Positions 39,056 through 48,158 are shown, numbered from the stretch's first letter. The stretch is 51,819 nt of DNA from Mycobacterium sp. E3198 (GCF_001667015.1 NZ_LZIS01000096.1:1-51819), one strand, 5' to 3'. The notes: generated by a model from the letters alone, not told the origin. Numbers and translations are program-made.

Positions 39056-40138
39056 TTGACGGAAGCGATTCCCGACGAGCCGCTCGGCGACCACGTCCTC
39101 GAACTGCAGATCGCCGAGGTCGTCGCCGAAACCGACGAGGCGCGGTCGCTCGTGTTGGCCGTGCCGGACGCGCCCGGCGATCCGCAGATCCCGCCGGAAC
39201 GGCTCCGATACTCCCCCGGGCAGTTCCTGACGTTGCGCGTGCCCAGCGAGCGCACCGGCTCGGTGGCGCGGTGCTACTCGCTGTGCAGCTCGCCATTCAC
39301 CGGCGACGCGCTGACGGTCACGGTGAAACGGACCGCCGACGGCTACGCGTCGAACTGGCTGTGCGAGCACGCGCACGCCGGCATGCGCATCCACGTGCTG
39401 GCGCCGTCGGGCAACTTCGTGCCCAAGACGCTCGACGACGACTTTCTGCTGATGGCCGCCGGCAGCGGGATCACGCCGATCATGTCGATCTGCAAGTCCG
39501 CGCTCGCCGAGGGCAGCGGGCAGGTGACGCTGCTCTACGCCAACCGCGACGACCGGTCGGTGATCTTCGCCGATGCGCTGCGCGAACTGGCCGCGAAGTA
39601 TCCCGACCGGCTGACGGTGCTGCACTGGCTGGAATCGCTGCAGGGATTGCCCAGCACGACCGCCCTGGCGAAGCTCGCCTCGCCGTTCACCGATCGGCCC
39701 GTGTTCATCTGCGGTCCGGGGCCGTTCATGGACGCCGCGCGTGCCGCTCTCGACGGGCTGAAAGTGCCTGCCGCGCAAGTGCACATCGAGGTGTTCAAGT
39801 CGCTGGAATCGGATCCGTTCGCGGCGGTGAAAATCGAGGACACCGCCGAAGGCGACCAGCCGCCGGCCACGGTCGTCGTGGAGCTGGACGGCGAGACGCA
39901 CACGGTGTCGTGGCCACGCAACGCCAAGCTGCTCGACGTGCTGCTCGCGAAGGGGTTGGACGCGCCGTTCTCGTGCCGGGAGGGTCACTGCGGCGCGTGC
40001 GCGTGCACCCTGCGCAAGGGCAAGGTCGACATGGAGGTCAACGACGTCCTGGAACAGCAGGATCTCGACGAGGGCCTGATTTTGGCCTGTCAATCTCGCC
40101 CGGAATCTGATTCGGTAGAAGTCACCTACGACGAGTAG
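39056..40138 (+). CDS. kshB: KshB, reductase of 3-ketosteroid 9-alpha-hydroxylase
   Basis: 360 residues starting at TTG 39056, chosen since recalled homologues (Rv3571) start with M-T-E-A-I at this point; an open frame extends to 38966 across the KstR box and is not credible. Domains in order: FAD-binding barrel (RCYSLCSSP), NAD-binding (LLMAAGSGITPIMSI, FICGPGPFM), and a plant-type [2Fe-2S] domain with C307, C312, C315 and C345 (CREGHCGACACT). It passes electrons from NADH to KshA, which opens ring B. Confidence 0.95.
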   Translation: MTEAIPDEPLGDHVLELQIAEVVAETDEARSLVLAVPDAPGDPQIPPERLRYSPGQFLTLRVPSERTGSVARCYSLCSSPFTGDALTVTVKRTADGYASNWLCEHAHAGMRIHVLAPSGNFVPKTLDDDFLLMAAGSGITPIMSICKSALAEGSGQVTLLYANRDDRSVIFADALRELAAKYPDRLTVLHWLESLQGLPSTTALAKLASPFTDRPVFICGPGPFMDAARAALDGLKVPAAQVHIEVFKSLESDPFAAVKIEDTAEGDQPPATVVVELDGETHTVSWPRNAKLLDVLLAKGLDAPFSCREGHCGACACTLRKGKVDMEVNDVLEQQDLDEGLILACQSRPESDSVEVTYDE

Positions 40139-40166
40139 TCGCGTAGCGAACCCGAAGGGGGCGCCG

Positions 40167-40703
40167 ATGAAGCGGTTGTTGCCGGGATTTGCGGTCGTCG
40201 CAGCCGTGCTGGCGCTGCTGCCGGTTGCGCCCGCTTCGGCGGCGAGCAACACCGCCACCACCCTGTTCCCGCTGGACGGCCCCAACCAGCTGGAGACGCA
40301 TGTGACCCTCGATTGCTTCAGCTCGGGCGGCTTCTGCAACTTCACCGCCGGGGCGGACACCCGCACGCCGGACGGCGGCGTGATCGGGTTCCCGCCGGGG
40401 CTGTGGGCGCGCCAGACGACCGAGGTTCGGTCGCCAAATCGGCTGGCCTACCTGGACACCCACGCCAACGGCCAATACGAGAGGGTGCACAAGGCGATGG
40501 GGTCCGACGAGATCACCACCGTCTACTTCGGCGAGGGACCGCCGGACAAATATCAGACGACCGGGCGCATCGACTCGACCGACTGGCAGACCGGCCAGCC
40601 CAAGACCGACATCAGCGTCATCGCCTGCACCCACATCCAGGTGGTCTACGGCGGCGTCAACATCACCTCGCCCAGCACCTGCGCGCAGACGACGTTTTCC
40701 TAG
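40167..40703 (+). CDS. Secreted conserved mycobacterial protein (Rv3572-like)
   Basis: 178 residues with a clear Sec signal peptide (MKRLLPGFAVVAAVLALLPVAPASA, cleavage probably after ASA at 25). The mature part has two or three pairs of cysteines (C54, C62, and C near 157 and 173) and no catalytic motif I can name. The position after kshB, 28 nt apart, matches Rv3572. Function unknown; co-expression with kshB is possible. Its stop overlaps the convergent reductase stop within CCTAGGGG. Confidence 0.85.
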   Translation: MKRLLPGFAVVAAVLALLPVAPASAASNTATTLFPLDGPNQLETHVTLDCFSSGGFCNFTAGADTRTPDGGVIGFPPGLWARQTTEVRSPNRLAYLDTHANGQYERVHKAMGSDEITTVYFGEGPPDKYQTTGRIDSTDWQTGQPKTDISVIACTHIQVVYGGVNITSPSTCAQTTFS

Positions 40704-41587
40704 GGGTAGACGCCGGTTTCGAGGTCTTCGAGCAGGCTCGGGCCGGTGGGGCTCCATCCGAACCTCTGGCGGGTCAGCGCGCTCGACGAGGGCTGGTCGA
40801 TAGCGAACATGGTGCCGAGCGGGCCGAAATCCTCGGCCGGGGCCGATTCGACGGGCACGCCGAGCCGGCGACCGATCACCTCGGCGATCGCCCGCATCGG
40901 GTCGCCTTCGTCGCCCACCGCGTGCAGCACCGCACCGGGTGGGGCCTCTTCGAGGGCGAGACGGAACAACGACGCGGCATCGTCGCGATGCACGGCGGGC
41001 CAGCGTTGCGCGCCGTCACCGACGAACGCCGACACGCCGCGCTGCCGTGCGACCTGAATCAGGATGCCGGAGAAGCCGTAGCGGCCACCGGCGTCGTGCA
41101 CCGACCGCGGCAGCCGCACCACGGCCGATCGGACGCCTTGCTCGGCCAGGTCGATGACGGCCTGTCCGGTGCGGCCGCGTCCGGCCATCGGCCCCTCGGC
41201 GTTGAAGGGGTCCTCCTCGGTGCTCGTGCGGCCGGCCCGCGCCGGGGTGCCGCTGGCGACCACCAGCGGTTTACCAGTGTCGACGAGCGCGGCGCCGATC
41301 GCGGCGACGGCGCGGGATTCGTCGCCGATCGCGTCCCCGATCATTCGGGTGAAGTCGTGCGAGAACGCCAGGTAGACAACGCCGTCGGCGTCGCCCGCCG
41401 CCTTCCGCATGAGATCGAGGTCGGTGACGTCGCCGTGCAGCGGCTCGGCGCCGAGTCCGCTGATGATCGCGGCCGAAGCATCCGAACGGGCCAGGCCCAC
41501 GACGCGGTGGCCGGCAGCGACCAGTTGCGAGACGACGGCCGAGCCGATTCCTCCGCTGGCGCCGGAGACGAATACGCGCACGAGCAA
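40700..41587 (-). CDS. NAD(P)-binding NmrA/extended-SDR-like reductase
   Basis: 295 residues from GTG 41587 region start (MLVRVFVSGASGGIGSAVV). GASGGIG at 9-15 is the Rossmann dinucleotide-binding turn; VVGLARSDASA supports NADP binding. No YxxxK pair is obvious, so an atypical SDR/NmrA-like or epimerase-like enzyme. It diverges from a TetR gene across a 78-nt region carrying a long inverted repeat, so it is very likely the target of that TetR. The substrate is unknown. Confidence 0.85.
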   Translation of the reverse strand: MLVRVFVSGASGGIGSAVVSQLVAAGHRVVGLARSDASAAIISGLGAEPLHGDVTDLDLMRKAAGDADGVVYLAFSHDFTRMIGDAIGDESRAVAAIGAALVDTGKPLVVASGTPARAGRTSTEEDPFNAEGPMAGRGRTGQAVIDLAEQGVRSAVVRLPRSVHDAGGRYGFSGILIQVARQRGVSAFVGDGAQRWPAVHRDDAASLFRLALEEAPPGAVLHAVGDEGDPMRAIAEVIGRRLGVPVESAPAEDFGPLGTMFAIDQPSSSALTRQRFGWSPTGPSLLEDLETGVYP

Positions 41588-41595
41588 CTCCTTCG

Positions 41596-41654
41596 AGTGA
41601 TGAGACTATGGTCCCCTCACCCTACACCCGTGACGGGACCATAGTCGCATCACT
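41596..41654. promoter_or_regulatory. Paired TetR operator between reductase and TetR genes
   Basis: Two 20-bp arms (41596-41615 and 41635-41654) are inverted copies with a single mismatch, separated by 19 nt. Each arm holds GACTATGGTC or its complement (41604-41613, 41637-41646), itself an imperfect palindrome, as expected of a TetR dimer site. The two sites flank the space between the divergent start codons. Confidence 0.78.
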
Positions 41655-41665
41655 AGGGTGGGGCC

Positions 41666-42229
41666 ATGGCTCGTTGGCAACCCGATGCGCGCGAACGCCT
41701 GGTCGCCGCGGCGCTCGATCTGTTCAACGAACGCGGGTACGACCAGACGACCGTCATGCAGATCGCCGAGCGCGCCGGCCTGACGAAAAGCACCTTCTTT
41801 CGGCACTTCCCGGACAAGCGTGACGTGCTCGCCGCCGGCCAGGACGCCATCGCGCAGCTGCTGCGCGAGGGCATCGCCGCGGCGCCCGACGACGCGACAC
41901 CGCTGGCCGCCGTATGCTCCGGCCTGAAGTCGGCAGCCGCCGGGTTCACGTTCAATCGAGACCTCGTCGCCCGGCTCAAGGCCGCGATCGCCGCCAGCGC
42001 CGAACTGCAAGCGCGCAACGCGCTCAAACATATTGGGCTAGCGCGGGCGATGGTCGAAGCGCTCCAATCCCGCGGCGTGCCCGAGCCGACGGCCGTCTTG
42101 GCCGCCGAGCTGGGTGCGCTCGCGTTCAAGACGGCCTACGCCCGCTGGGCCGACGAAAGCGGGGACTTGGGCGCCATGGCGTGCGAGGCGCTGCGCGAAT
42201 TGCAAGCTGCCGCAGCCGATCTCGACTAA
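41666..42229 (+). CDS. TetR-family regulator
   Basis: 187 residues from ATG 41666. N-terminal HTH: RLVAAALDLFNERGYDQTTVMQIAERAGLTKSTFFRHFPDKRDVL. The C-terminal helical ligand domain has no recognisable signature. It lies divergent to the reductase gene and 11 nt after the inverted-repeat operator, so it probably represses itself and the reductase. Its stop overlaps the stop of convergent fadE34 by 2 nt. Confidence 0.9.
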   Translation: MARWQPDARERLVAAALDLFNERGYDQTTVMQIAERAGLTKSTFFRHFPDKRDVLAAGQDAIAQLLREGIAAAPDDATPLAAVCSGLKSAAAGFTFNRDLVARLKAAIAASAELQARNALKHIGLARAMVEALQSRGVPEPTAVLAAELGALAFKTAYARWADESGDLGAMACEALRELQAAAADLD

Positions 42230-44337
42230 CGCGGCAGGCCGAGCAGCCGCTCGGCGGCGACGGTGAGCAGGATCTGCTCGGTGCCGCCGGCGATCGTGAG
42301 GCAGCGGGTGTTGAGGAAGTCGTAGACCGCCTGGTTGTGGACGAGCCCGCCGCCCTCGGAGACGTCCATCCCGTATTCGGCCAGCGCCTGCCGGTAGCGC
42401 ACGCCGATCAGCTTGCGCACGCTGGACTGCGCGCCGGGGTCCTGGCCGCCCACGGCCAACTGCGCGATGCGCTGGTCGAGCAGCGCGCCCGTCTGGGCGG
42501 TGGCGATCAGCCGGCCCAGCCGGTCTTGCTGCGCGGCGTCGAGGTCCATGGCCGCCAGCACCCGCAGCAGCTGCTCCATCGGGTTGCCGAGCGCGGTGCC
42601 GGTCGCCATCGCGACCCGCTCGTTGGCCAGCGTGGTCCGCGCCAGCCGCCAGCCGTCGTTCACCGTGCCGACCACCATCTCGTCGGGGACGAACACGTTG
42701 TCCAGGAAGACCTCGTTGAACAGCGAGTCACCGGTGATCTCGCGCAGCGGCCGGATCTCGATGCCGGGTGAGCGCATGTCCACCAGGAAGTAGGTGATGC
42801 CCTTGTGCTTCGGGGCGTCGGGATCGGTGCGCGCCAGGCATACGCCCCAGCGCGCCTTGTGCGCGGCGGACGTCCACACCTTCTGCCCGGTGAGCAGCCA
42901 GCCGCCGTCGCCCCGCACCGCCTTGGTGCGCAGCGACGCCAGGTCGGACCCGGCGCCGGGCTCGGAAAACAGCTGACACCAGAGGAATTCGCCGCGCAGC
43001 GTGGCCGGCACGAACTGTTCGATCTGTTCGGGCGTCCCATGTTCGAGGATGGTCGGCGCCGCCCACCAGCCGATCACCAGGTCCGGCCGCACCACGCCGG
43101 CCGCCGCCATCTCCTGATCGATGAGCAACTGCTCGGCCGGTGACGCGCTGCGCCCGTACGGCGGCCGCCAGTGCGGGGCCTGCAGCCCGGCCTCGGCGAG
43201 GGCGGCCTGGCGCTGCGCCTCGGGCAGCGCGGCAACCTCGGCGACCGCCGCGGCGATCTGCGGGCGCAGGCCCTCCACCTCCGAGAGGTCGATGCTCAGG
43301 CGGCGCCGCACCCCCGCCTGGGTCAGCGCGGTGATGCGCCGCAGCCAGGGTTCGGCGCCGCCGAGAATCCGGCCGATGCTGTGCGCGCGGCGCAGGTACA
43401 GGTGCGCGTCGTGCTCCCAGGTGCAGCCGATGCCGCCGAGCACCTGGATGCAGTCCTTGACGTTGGCCTTGGCGGCGGCGATGCCGATGCCCGCGGCCAG
43501 GGCGGCCGCGATGGAAAACTGGTCGGCGTCGGGGTCCGCGGCGGCGCGCGCGGCGTCGGCGGCGGCCACCTCGGCCTGCTCGGCGCGGCACAGCATCTCG
43601 GCGCACAGGTGCTTGACGGCCTGGAAGCTGCCGATCGGCTTGCCGAACTGTTCCCGCACCTTGGCGTAGGCGACCGCGGTGTCCAGCGACCACCGGGTGA
43701 TGCCGGCCGCCTCGGCCGCCAGCACGGTCGCCGCCAATTCCTCGACCCGCCGCTCCGCCGCCCCGAGCACGGTGACCGCCGCCGACGTCAGCACCACCCG
43801 GGCCAACGGCCGGGAGAAGTCGGCGGCCGTCAGCGGTTCGACCTTGACGCCGTCGGCGCCGGTGTCGACGAGCAGCCACTTGCCGTCCGAGGGCAACAGG
43901 ACGACGGCGCCTTCCGCGCCGCCGAGCACCCACGGCAGGGTGCCGGACGCGCGTGCCGCCGCGCCGTCGAGCCGAACGTCACCTTCCAGCGCCACCCCGG
44001 CGAAGCGCTCCCCGGACGCCAGCGCGGCCAGCAAGTCCGGGTCATCGACGACCAGAGTCGCCAGCGCGGTCGTCGCAACCGGCCCGGCGATCAGCGCCTT
44101 GGCCGCCTCCTCGACCATCGCGCACAGGTCCTCGATGCTGCCGCCCGCCCCGCCGCGATCCTCCGGTATCGCCACCCCGAACAGCCCCAGCTCGGCAACG
44201 CCGGCGAAGACGGGGCGCCACGCGTCGGGATCGCCCTGTTCGACGGCGCGTACGGCCTCGCTCGAACCCGAGCTTCGCGCCCAGTCGCGCACCAGCGCAC
44301 GCGCGGCGAACTGCTCGTCGGTGACGGTCGCTACCAC
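42226..44337 (-). CDS. fadE34: FadE34, fused two-domain acyl-CoA dehydrogenase (ChsE3)
   Basis: 703 residues from GTG 44337 with GGAGG upstream. Two acyl-CoA dehydrogenase modules are fused: residues 1-~325 resemble the short partner type (YAKVREQFGKPIGSFQAVKHLCAE, LGGIGCTWEHDAHLYLRRAH), and ~335-703 the full type (FSEPGAGSDLASLRTKAVRGDGGWLLTGQKVWTS, IAGGTEQILLTVAAERLLGLPR). It thus carries in one chain what ChsE1-ChsE2 does with two genes. The homologue Rv3573c desaturates a five-carbon steroid side-chain CoA ester. A perfect KstR box lies 51 nt upstream. Confidence 0.95.
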   Translation of the reverse strand: MVATVTDEQFAARALVRDWARSSGSSEAVRAVEQGDPDAWRPVFAGVAELGLFGVAIPEDRGGAGGSIEDLCAMVEEAAKALIAGPVATTALATLVVDDPDLLAALASGERFAGVALEGDVRLDGAAARASGTLPWVLGGAEGAVVLLPSDGKWLLVDTGADGVKVEPLTAADFSRPLARVVLTSAAVTVLGAAERRVEELAATVLAAEAAGITRWSLDTAVAYAKVREQFGKPIGSFQAVKHLCAEMLCRAEQAEVAAADAARAAADPDADQFSIAAALAAGIGIAAAKANVKDCIQVLGGIGCTWEHDAHLYLRRAHSIGRILGGAEPWLRRITALTQAGVRRRLSIDLSEVEGLRPQIAAAVAEVAALPEAQRQAALAEAGLQAPHWRPPYGRSASPAEQLLIDQEMAAAGVVRPDLVIGWWAAPTILEHGTPEQIEQFVPATLRGEFLWCQLFSEPGAGSDLASLRTKAVRGDGGWLLTGQKVWTSAAHKARWGVCLARTDPDAPKHKGITYFLVDMRSPGIEIRPLREITGDSLFNEVFLDNVFVPDEMVVGTVNDGWRLARTTLANERVAMATGTALGNPMEQLLRVLAAMDLDAAQQDRLGRLIATAQTGALLDQRIAQLAVGGQDPGAQSSVRKLIGVRYRQALAEYGMDVSEGGGLVHNQAVYDFLNTRCLTIAGGTEQILLTVAAERLLGLPR

Positions 44338-44387
44338 CCTCTGGTCCTCCGCGTGCCTGGTTCGGGATGAAGGGGCGCTAAGCCCAC

Positions 44388-44401
44388 TAGAACGTGTTCT
44401 A
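44388..44401. promoter_or_regulatory. KstR operator between fadE34 and kstR
   Basis: TAGAACGTGTTCTA fits TNNAACNNGTTNNA and is a near-perfect dyad (outer TAGAAC/GTTCTA). It is 51 nt from fadE34 and 142 nt from the kstR start, giving repression of fadE34 and autoregulation of kstR. Confidence 0.9.
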
Positions 44402-44542
44402 ATAGTGCCAGCGATCGAGCGTCAAGTCGAACGCCATTACAGCAGTACACGTGGTTGTCCCTGCTGCGGGGAGGTGGGAAATTTACGCACAGCATGCGTA
44501 TCGTTTGCGAGCGAACCACCTGAAAAAGGAGCCTTTCTTCAG

Positions 44543-45211
44543 ATGTCGTCAGCCAACCCGGGTTCGGCCCGCGTTCCTGACTCGCAGCCGCGCGAGGTCA
44601 TGAACGTGGCGGTACTGGCTGAGTCCGAGCTCGGTTCGGAGGCGCAGCGGGAGCGGCGCAAGCGCATCCTGGACGCCACCATGGCCATCGCGTCCAAGGG
44701 CGGCTACGAGGCGGTGCAGATGCGCGCCGTCGCGGACCGCGCCGACGTCGCGGTGGGGACGCTGTACCGGTATTTCCCCTCCAAGGTGCATCTTTTGGTG
44801 TCGGCGCTCGGGCGGGAGTTCAGCCGCATCGACGCCAAGACCGACCGCTCCTCGGTCGCCGGCGGCACGCCGTTTCAGCGGCTGAACTTCATGGTCGGCA
44901 AGCTCAACCGGGCGATGCAGCGCAACCCGCTGCTCACCGAGGCGATGACGCGCGCTTATGTCTTCGCCGACGCGTCGGCGGCCAGCGAGGTCGACCAGGT
45001 CGAGAAGCTGATCGACAGCATGTTCGCGCGGGCGATGGCCGACGGCGAACCGACGGAGGACCAGTACCACATCGCGCGGGTGATCTCGGACGTGTGGCTG
45101 TCGAACCTGCTGGCGTGGCTCACCCGGCGGGCCTCGGCGACCGACGTCAGCAAGCGGCTGGACCTGGCCGTGCGGTTGCTGATCGGCGATCAGGAGACCC
45201 AGAAGAGCTAG
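44543..45211 (+). CDS. kstR: KstR, TetR-family repressor of cholesterol catabolism
   Basis: 222 residues if ATG 44543 is used (AAGGAG 11 nt upstream); ATG 44600 (MNVAVLAESELGSEAQRERR) would give about 203, near the ~199-220 reported for homologues. HTH: LDATMAIASKGGYEAVQMRAVADRADVAVGTLYRYFPSKVHLL. Its ligands in M. tuberculosis are CoA esters of early cholesterol intermediates such as 3-oxo-cholestenoyl-CoA. Three perfect boxes and one imperfect box in the window are its likely sites. Confidence 0.97.
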   Translation: MSSANPGSARVPDSQPREVMNVAVLAESELGSEAQRERRKRILDATMAIASKGGYEAVQMRAVADRADVAVGTLYRYFPSKVHLLVSALGREFSRIDAKTDRSSVAGGTPFQRLNFMVGKLNRAMQRNPLLTEAMTRAYVFADASAASEVDQVEKLIDSMFARAMADGEPTEDQYHIARVISDVWLSNLLAWLTRRASATDVSKRLDLAVRLLIGDQETQKS

Positions 45212-45217
45212 GCGGAG

Positions 45218-46300
45218 TTAGGCGGGCGGCCCCGCGGTGCGGCCGCGAATCAGCTCTGTCTCGAGGAGTTCCACGACCGGCAGGCCCGATCGCGGGGGCT
45301 TCAGCAGTAGCTCACCGGCCCGCCGGCCCTTCTGCAGGCTCGGCTGCGCCAGCGTGGTCAACCCGCGGCCGATCGCGTCGGGCACGCCGTCGAACCCCGT
45401 GACGCTCAGCTGACCCGGCACGTAAATGCCATGTGCGCGAAGGTAATCCATGGCGGACAGGGCCAGGATGTCCGCGGTGCACATCAGCGCGGTGATCCGC
45501 GGGTTGGCCTCCAGCGCCGCCTTGGCCGCGGCGCCACCCGACTCGGGGAGGTGCTCGTAGCTCTCCACCACCGTCAGCGAATCCGGATCGACACCGACGG
45601 CCGCCATCGCCTCCCACACGCCGATGATCCGCTCGCGCTGGACGTCGAAGGCCGGCGAGCGCAGCCGGTCGGCGTCCACCAATCCCTGGCGGCGTTCCCG
45701 GCCCAGCCGCATGGTCAGCACACCGATCTCGCGGTGCCCCAGCCCGAGCACATAGTCGGCCAGCGTGCGCATCGCCGCCCGGTCGTCGATGCCGACCCGG
45801 GACACCCCGGGCAGCCCCTTCGGCTGGTCGACCACCACGACCGGCAGCCGGCGTTGCAGCACCACCTGCAGGTAGGGATCGTCCTCGCAGACCGAATACA
45901 CCACGAACCCGTCCACGCCGGCGCCGAGCACGGCGGCCGTTCCGTCGTCGAGGCTGCGGCCGGCGCCGACGGCGACCAGGAGCAGCCCCTGCCCGAGTTC
46001 TTCGCAGGATTGCGCCACCCCCGCGACGAAATCCCGCGCCGCGGGGTCGTTGAAGAAGTAGGTCAGCGGTTCGGCCATCACCAGACCCACCGCGCCCGCC
46101 TTGCGGGTCCGCAGCGACCGCGCCACCGGGTCGGGTCCCGGATAACCCAGCCGCTTCGCCGTCGCCAGCACCCGTTCGCGTAGGTCGGCGGACAGCTGGT
46201 CGGGCCGGTTGAAGGCATTCGAGATCGTGGTGCGCGAAACCTGCAGTTCGTCCGCCAATGACGCCAGAGTCGCACGCCGACGCGGGGTGGGACTCCTCAC
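45218..46300 (-). CDS. LacI/GalR-family transcriptional regulator (Rv3575c-like)
   Basis: 360 residues from GTG 46300. N-terminal HTH and hinge: TLASLADELQVSRTTISNAFNRPDQLSADLRERVLATAKRLGY; the periplasmic-binding-type effector domain follows (VGLVMAEPLTYFFND, VDGFVVYSV, VVVVDQPKG, VSRVGIDDRAAM, GHREIGVLTM, ITALMCTADILALSAMDYL, LSVTGFDG). The effector is unknown. It is convergent with kstR (6 nt between stops) and divergent from the zinc transporter operon, matching Rv3575c in position. Confidence 0.92.
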   Translation of the reverse strand: MRSPTPRRRATLASLADELQVSRTTISNAFNRPDQLSADLRERVLATAKRLGYPGPDPVARSLRTRKAGAVGLVMAEPLTYFFNDPAARDFVAGVAQSCEELGQGLLLVAVGAGRSLDDGTAAVLGAGVDGFVVYSVCEDDPYLQVVLQRRLPVVVVDQPKGLPGVSRVGIDDRAAMRTLADYVLGLGHREIGVLTMRLGRERRQGLVDADRLRSPAFDVQRERIIGVWEAMAAVGVDPDSLTVVESYEHLPESGGAAAKAALEANPRITALMCTADILALSAMDYLRAHGIYVPGQLSVTGFDGVPDAIGRGLTTLAQPSLQKGRRAGELLLKPPRSGLPVVELLETELIRGRTAGPPA

Positions 46301-46360
46301 GCTCGGTGACGCTACAGCGGCGCACCGCCGGCGCCTACCAGGCCGCTCGGCGGCACTTTC

Positions 46361-46381
46361 TAATGGAAACGATTTTCATTA
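46361..46381. promoter_or_regulatory. Zur box upstream of the zinc ABC transporter operon
   Basis: A 21-bp dyad, TAATGGAAA-CGA-TTTTCATTA (one mismatch between the arms), matches the mycobacterial Zur-site pattern TAATGAAAAxxxTTTTCATTA. It ends 43 nt before the first transporter gene, a position suited to repression when zinc is sufficient. Confidence 0.85.
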
Positions 46382-46424
46382 GTATTTAGGGGGCGGCCGC
46401 CGGGCCGGCGAGAGGAAAACACAG

Positions 46425-47327
46425 GTGCATGTAGGGCGTTGGCTGCCGGTCGCCCTGACCGTCGGCGTCGTCGTGGCCGGCCTGGTGGCGATCACCGGGT
46501 GCGGTGGGACGGCGCGCGCCCGCGCGGCCACCGTCGTGGCCTCCACCGACGTGTGGGGCAGCGTGGCCAGCGCGGTCACCGGCCGCCACGTCTCCGTCCG
46601 GTCCATCCTCAGCGGCTCCGACACCGACCCGCACTCGTACATGGCGAGTCCCTCGGACGCCGCCGCGCTCGCCGACGCCGCCCTGGTCGTCTACAACGGC
46701 GGCGGTTACGACCCCTGGGTGGACCAGGTGCTGGCCGGGCATCCGGGCATCAAATCGGTCGACGCCTACTCGTTCGTCCCTGCCGCCGCCGGCGAGCCCC
46801 CCAACGAGCACGTCTTCTACGACCTGAGCGTCGCCAAGTCGGTGGCGGCCGCGATCGCCGAGCGCCTGGCCGCCATCGACCCGGCCAACGCCGCCGACTA
46901 CCGGGCCAACGCGGCGGCGTTCTGCCGCGGCGCCGACTCGATCGCCGCCTCCGAGCGCGCCATCGCCGCCGCCTACCCGGAGGCCGGCGTCATCGCGACC
47001 GAGCCGGACGTCCACTACCTGCTGGCCGCGGCGGGCCTGGTGGACCGCACCCCCGCCGCGTTCGCCGCGGCCGGCGAGAACGAAACCGATCCCTCGCCGT
47101 CGGACCTGGCGGCCGTGCTCGACATGATCGACCACCGGCAGGTGTCGGCGCTGCTGGTCAACCCCCAGACGTCCAGCTCCGCGGTGAACGGCCTACAGGG
47201 CGCCGCACGGCGCGCGGGCGTGCCGGTCACCCAGGTGACCGAGACGCTGCCCGACGGCAGCGACTACCTGACCTGGCAACGCAACACGGTCGACCACCTG
47301 CTGGCCGCGTTGCGGTCGAGCCGATAA
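46425..47327 (+). CDS. Zinc-binding lipoprotein of an ABC transporter (ZnuA/TroA type)
   Basis: 300 residues from GTG 46425 with AGAGGAAA upstream. Lipobox ITGC with C26 as the predicted lipidated cysteine. Metal ligands of the cluster A-I (ZnuA/TroA) fold: H70 (TDPHSY), H129 (NEHVFYD), H197 (PDVHYL), with an acid near E220/D222 (ENETDPSPSD). No His-rich loop is seen. It captures Zn(II) (possibly Mn) outside the membrane and passes it to the permease at 48155. First gene of an operon of three with a Zur box in front. Confidence 0.9.
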   Translation: MHVGRWLPVALTVGVVVAGLVAITGCGGTARARAATVVASTDVWGSVASAVTGRHVSVRSILSGSDTDPHSYMASPSDAAALADAALVVYNGGGYDPWVDQVLAGHPGIKSVDAYSFVPAAAGEPPNEHVFYDLSVAKSVAAAIAERLAAIDPANAADYRANAAAFCRGADSIAASERAIAAAYPEAGVIATEPDVHYLLAAAGLVDRTPAAFAAAGENETDPSPSDLAAVLDMIDHRQVSALLVNPQTSSSAVNGLQGAARRAGVPVTQVTETLPDGSDYLTWQRNTVDHLLAALRSSR

Positions 47328-47333
47328 CAGCGC

Positions 47334-48158
47334 ATGAGCGTCGAAGCGCCCCGGGCCGTCGCCAGCCACGCCCACACCGTGTCGCTGCGCGGCGCGCGGC
47401 TGGCGTTCGGCGACCGGGTGCTGTGGGACCACCTCGACCTGTCGGTGTCGCCCGGCGAGTTCGTCGCCGTGCTCGGCCCCAACGGCAGCGGGAAGACGTC
47501 GCTGCTCAAGGTCCTGCTCGGGCAGCTCCCGCTGAGCGCCGGCGTCGCGCTGGTCGACGGAAAACCGATCACGTCGGGCAGCGGCAGCATCGGCTATGTG
47601 CCACAACACCGCCCGATGGACTCCGACGTGATGCTGCGGGGGCGCGACCTGGTCCGGCTGGGCATCGACGGGCGGCGCTGGGGCGGCGGGCCGTTGCGAT
47701 CGGCGGACCGGGCCCGCCGGCGCGCGGCCGTGGCCGAGGCGCTGCATCAGGTCAACGGCGAGGCGCTGGCCGACGTCCGGGTCGGCGTGATGTCGGGCGG
47801 CGAGCTGCAGCGCGTGCGCATCGCCCAGGCTCTGGCCAGCGACCCGAGGCTGCTGCTGTGCGACGAACCGCTGCTGACGCTGGACCCGGCGAACGCGAAG
47901 CTGGTGTCCGCGCTCATCGACCGGCGCCGTCGCGACGCCGGAACCACCGTCATCGTCGTCACGCACGAGATCAACACGATCCTGCCGTTCGTGGACCGGG
48001 TGCTCTATCTCGTCGACGGCCACTTCCGGATCGGCACCGTCGAGCAGGTGATGACCAGCCAAACGCTCTCGGCGTTGTACGGGGCCGACATCGAGGTGGT
48101 CAAGGTCAGGGGCGGCTACGTGGTGGTGGGCGAGCCGGACGACGGGTGCGGCGGATGA
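47334..48158 (+). CDS. Zinc ABC transporter ATPase (ZnuC type)
   Basis: 274 residues from ATG 47334, 6 nt after the binding protein. Walker A GPNGSGKT (48-55), signature MSGGELQ (154-160), Walker B LLLCDE (174-179) and switch H212 (VVTHEIN). Energises import by the permease. The stop overlaps the permease start by 4 nt (ATGA). Confidence 0.93.
   Translation: MSVEAPRAVASHAHTVSLRGARLAFGDRVLWDHLDLSVSPGEFVAVLGPNGSGKTSLLKVLLGQLPLSAGVALVDGKPITSGSGSIGYVPQHRPMDSDVMLRGRDLVRLGIDGRRWGGGPLRSADRARRRAAVAEALHQVNGEALADVRVGVMSGGELQRVRIAQALASDPRLLLCDEPLLTLDPANAKLVSALIDRRRRDAGTTVIVVTHEINTILPFVDRVLYLVDGHFRIGTVEQVMTSQTLSALYGADIEVVKVRGGYVVVGEPDDGCGG

Noticed and set aside
43679..44542. In-frame upstream extension of kstR across the fadE34 promoter
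   Set aside because: It crosses the KstR box and antisense fadE34; the ribosome site at 44526-44531 and family N-terminus support ATG 44543 or 44600.
46439..48154. Long open frame upstream of and in frame with the zinc permease
   Set aside because: It is the shifted frame of the binding-protein and ATPase genes; the permease begins at the ATGA overlap at 48155.
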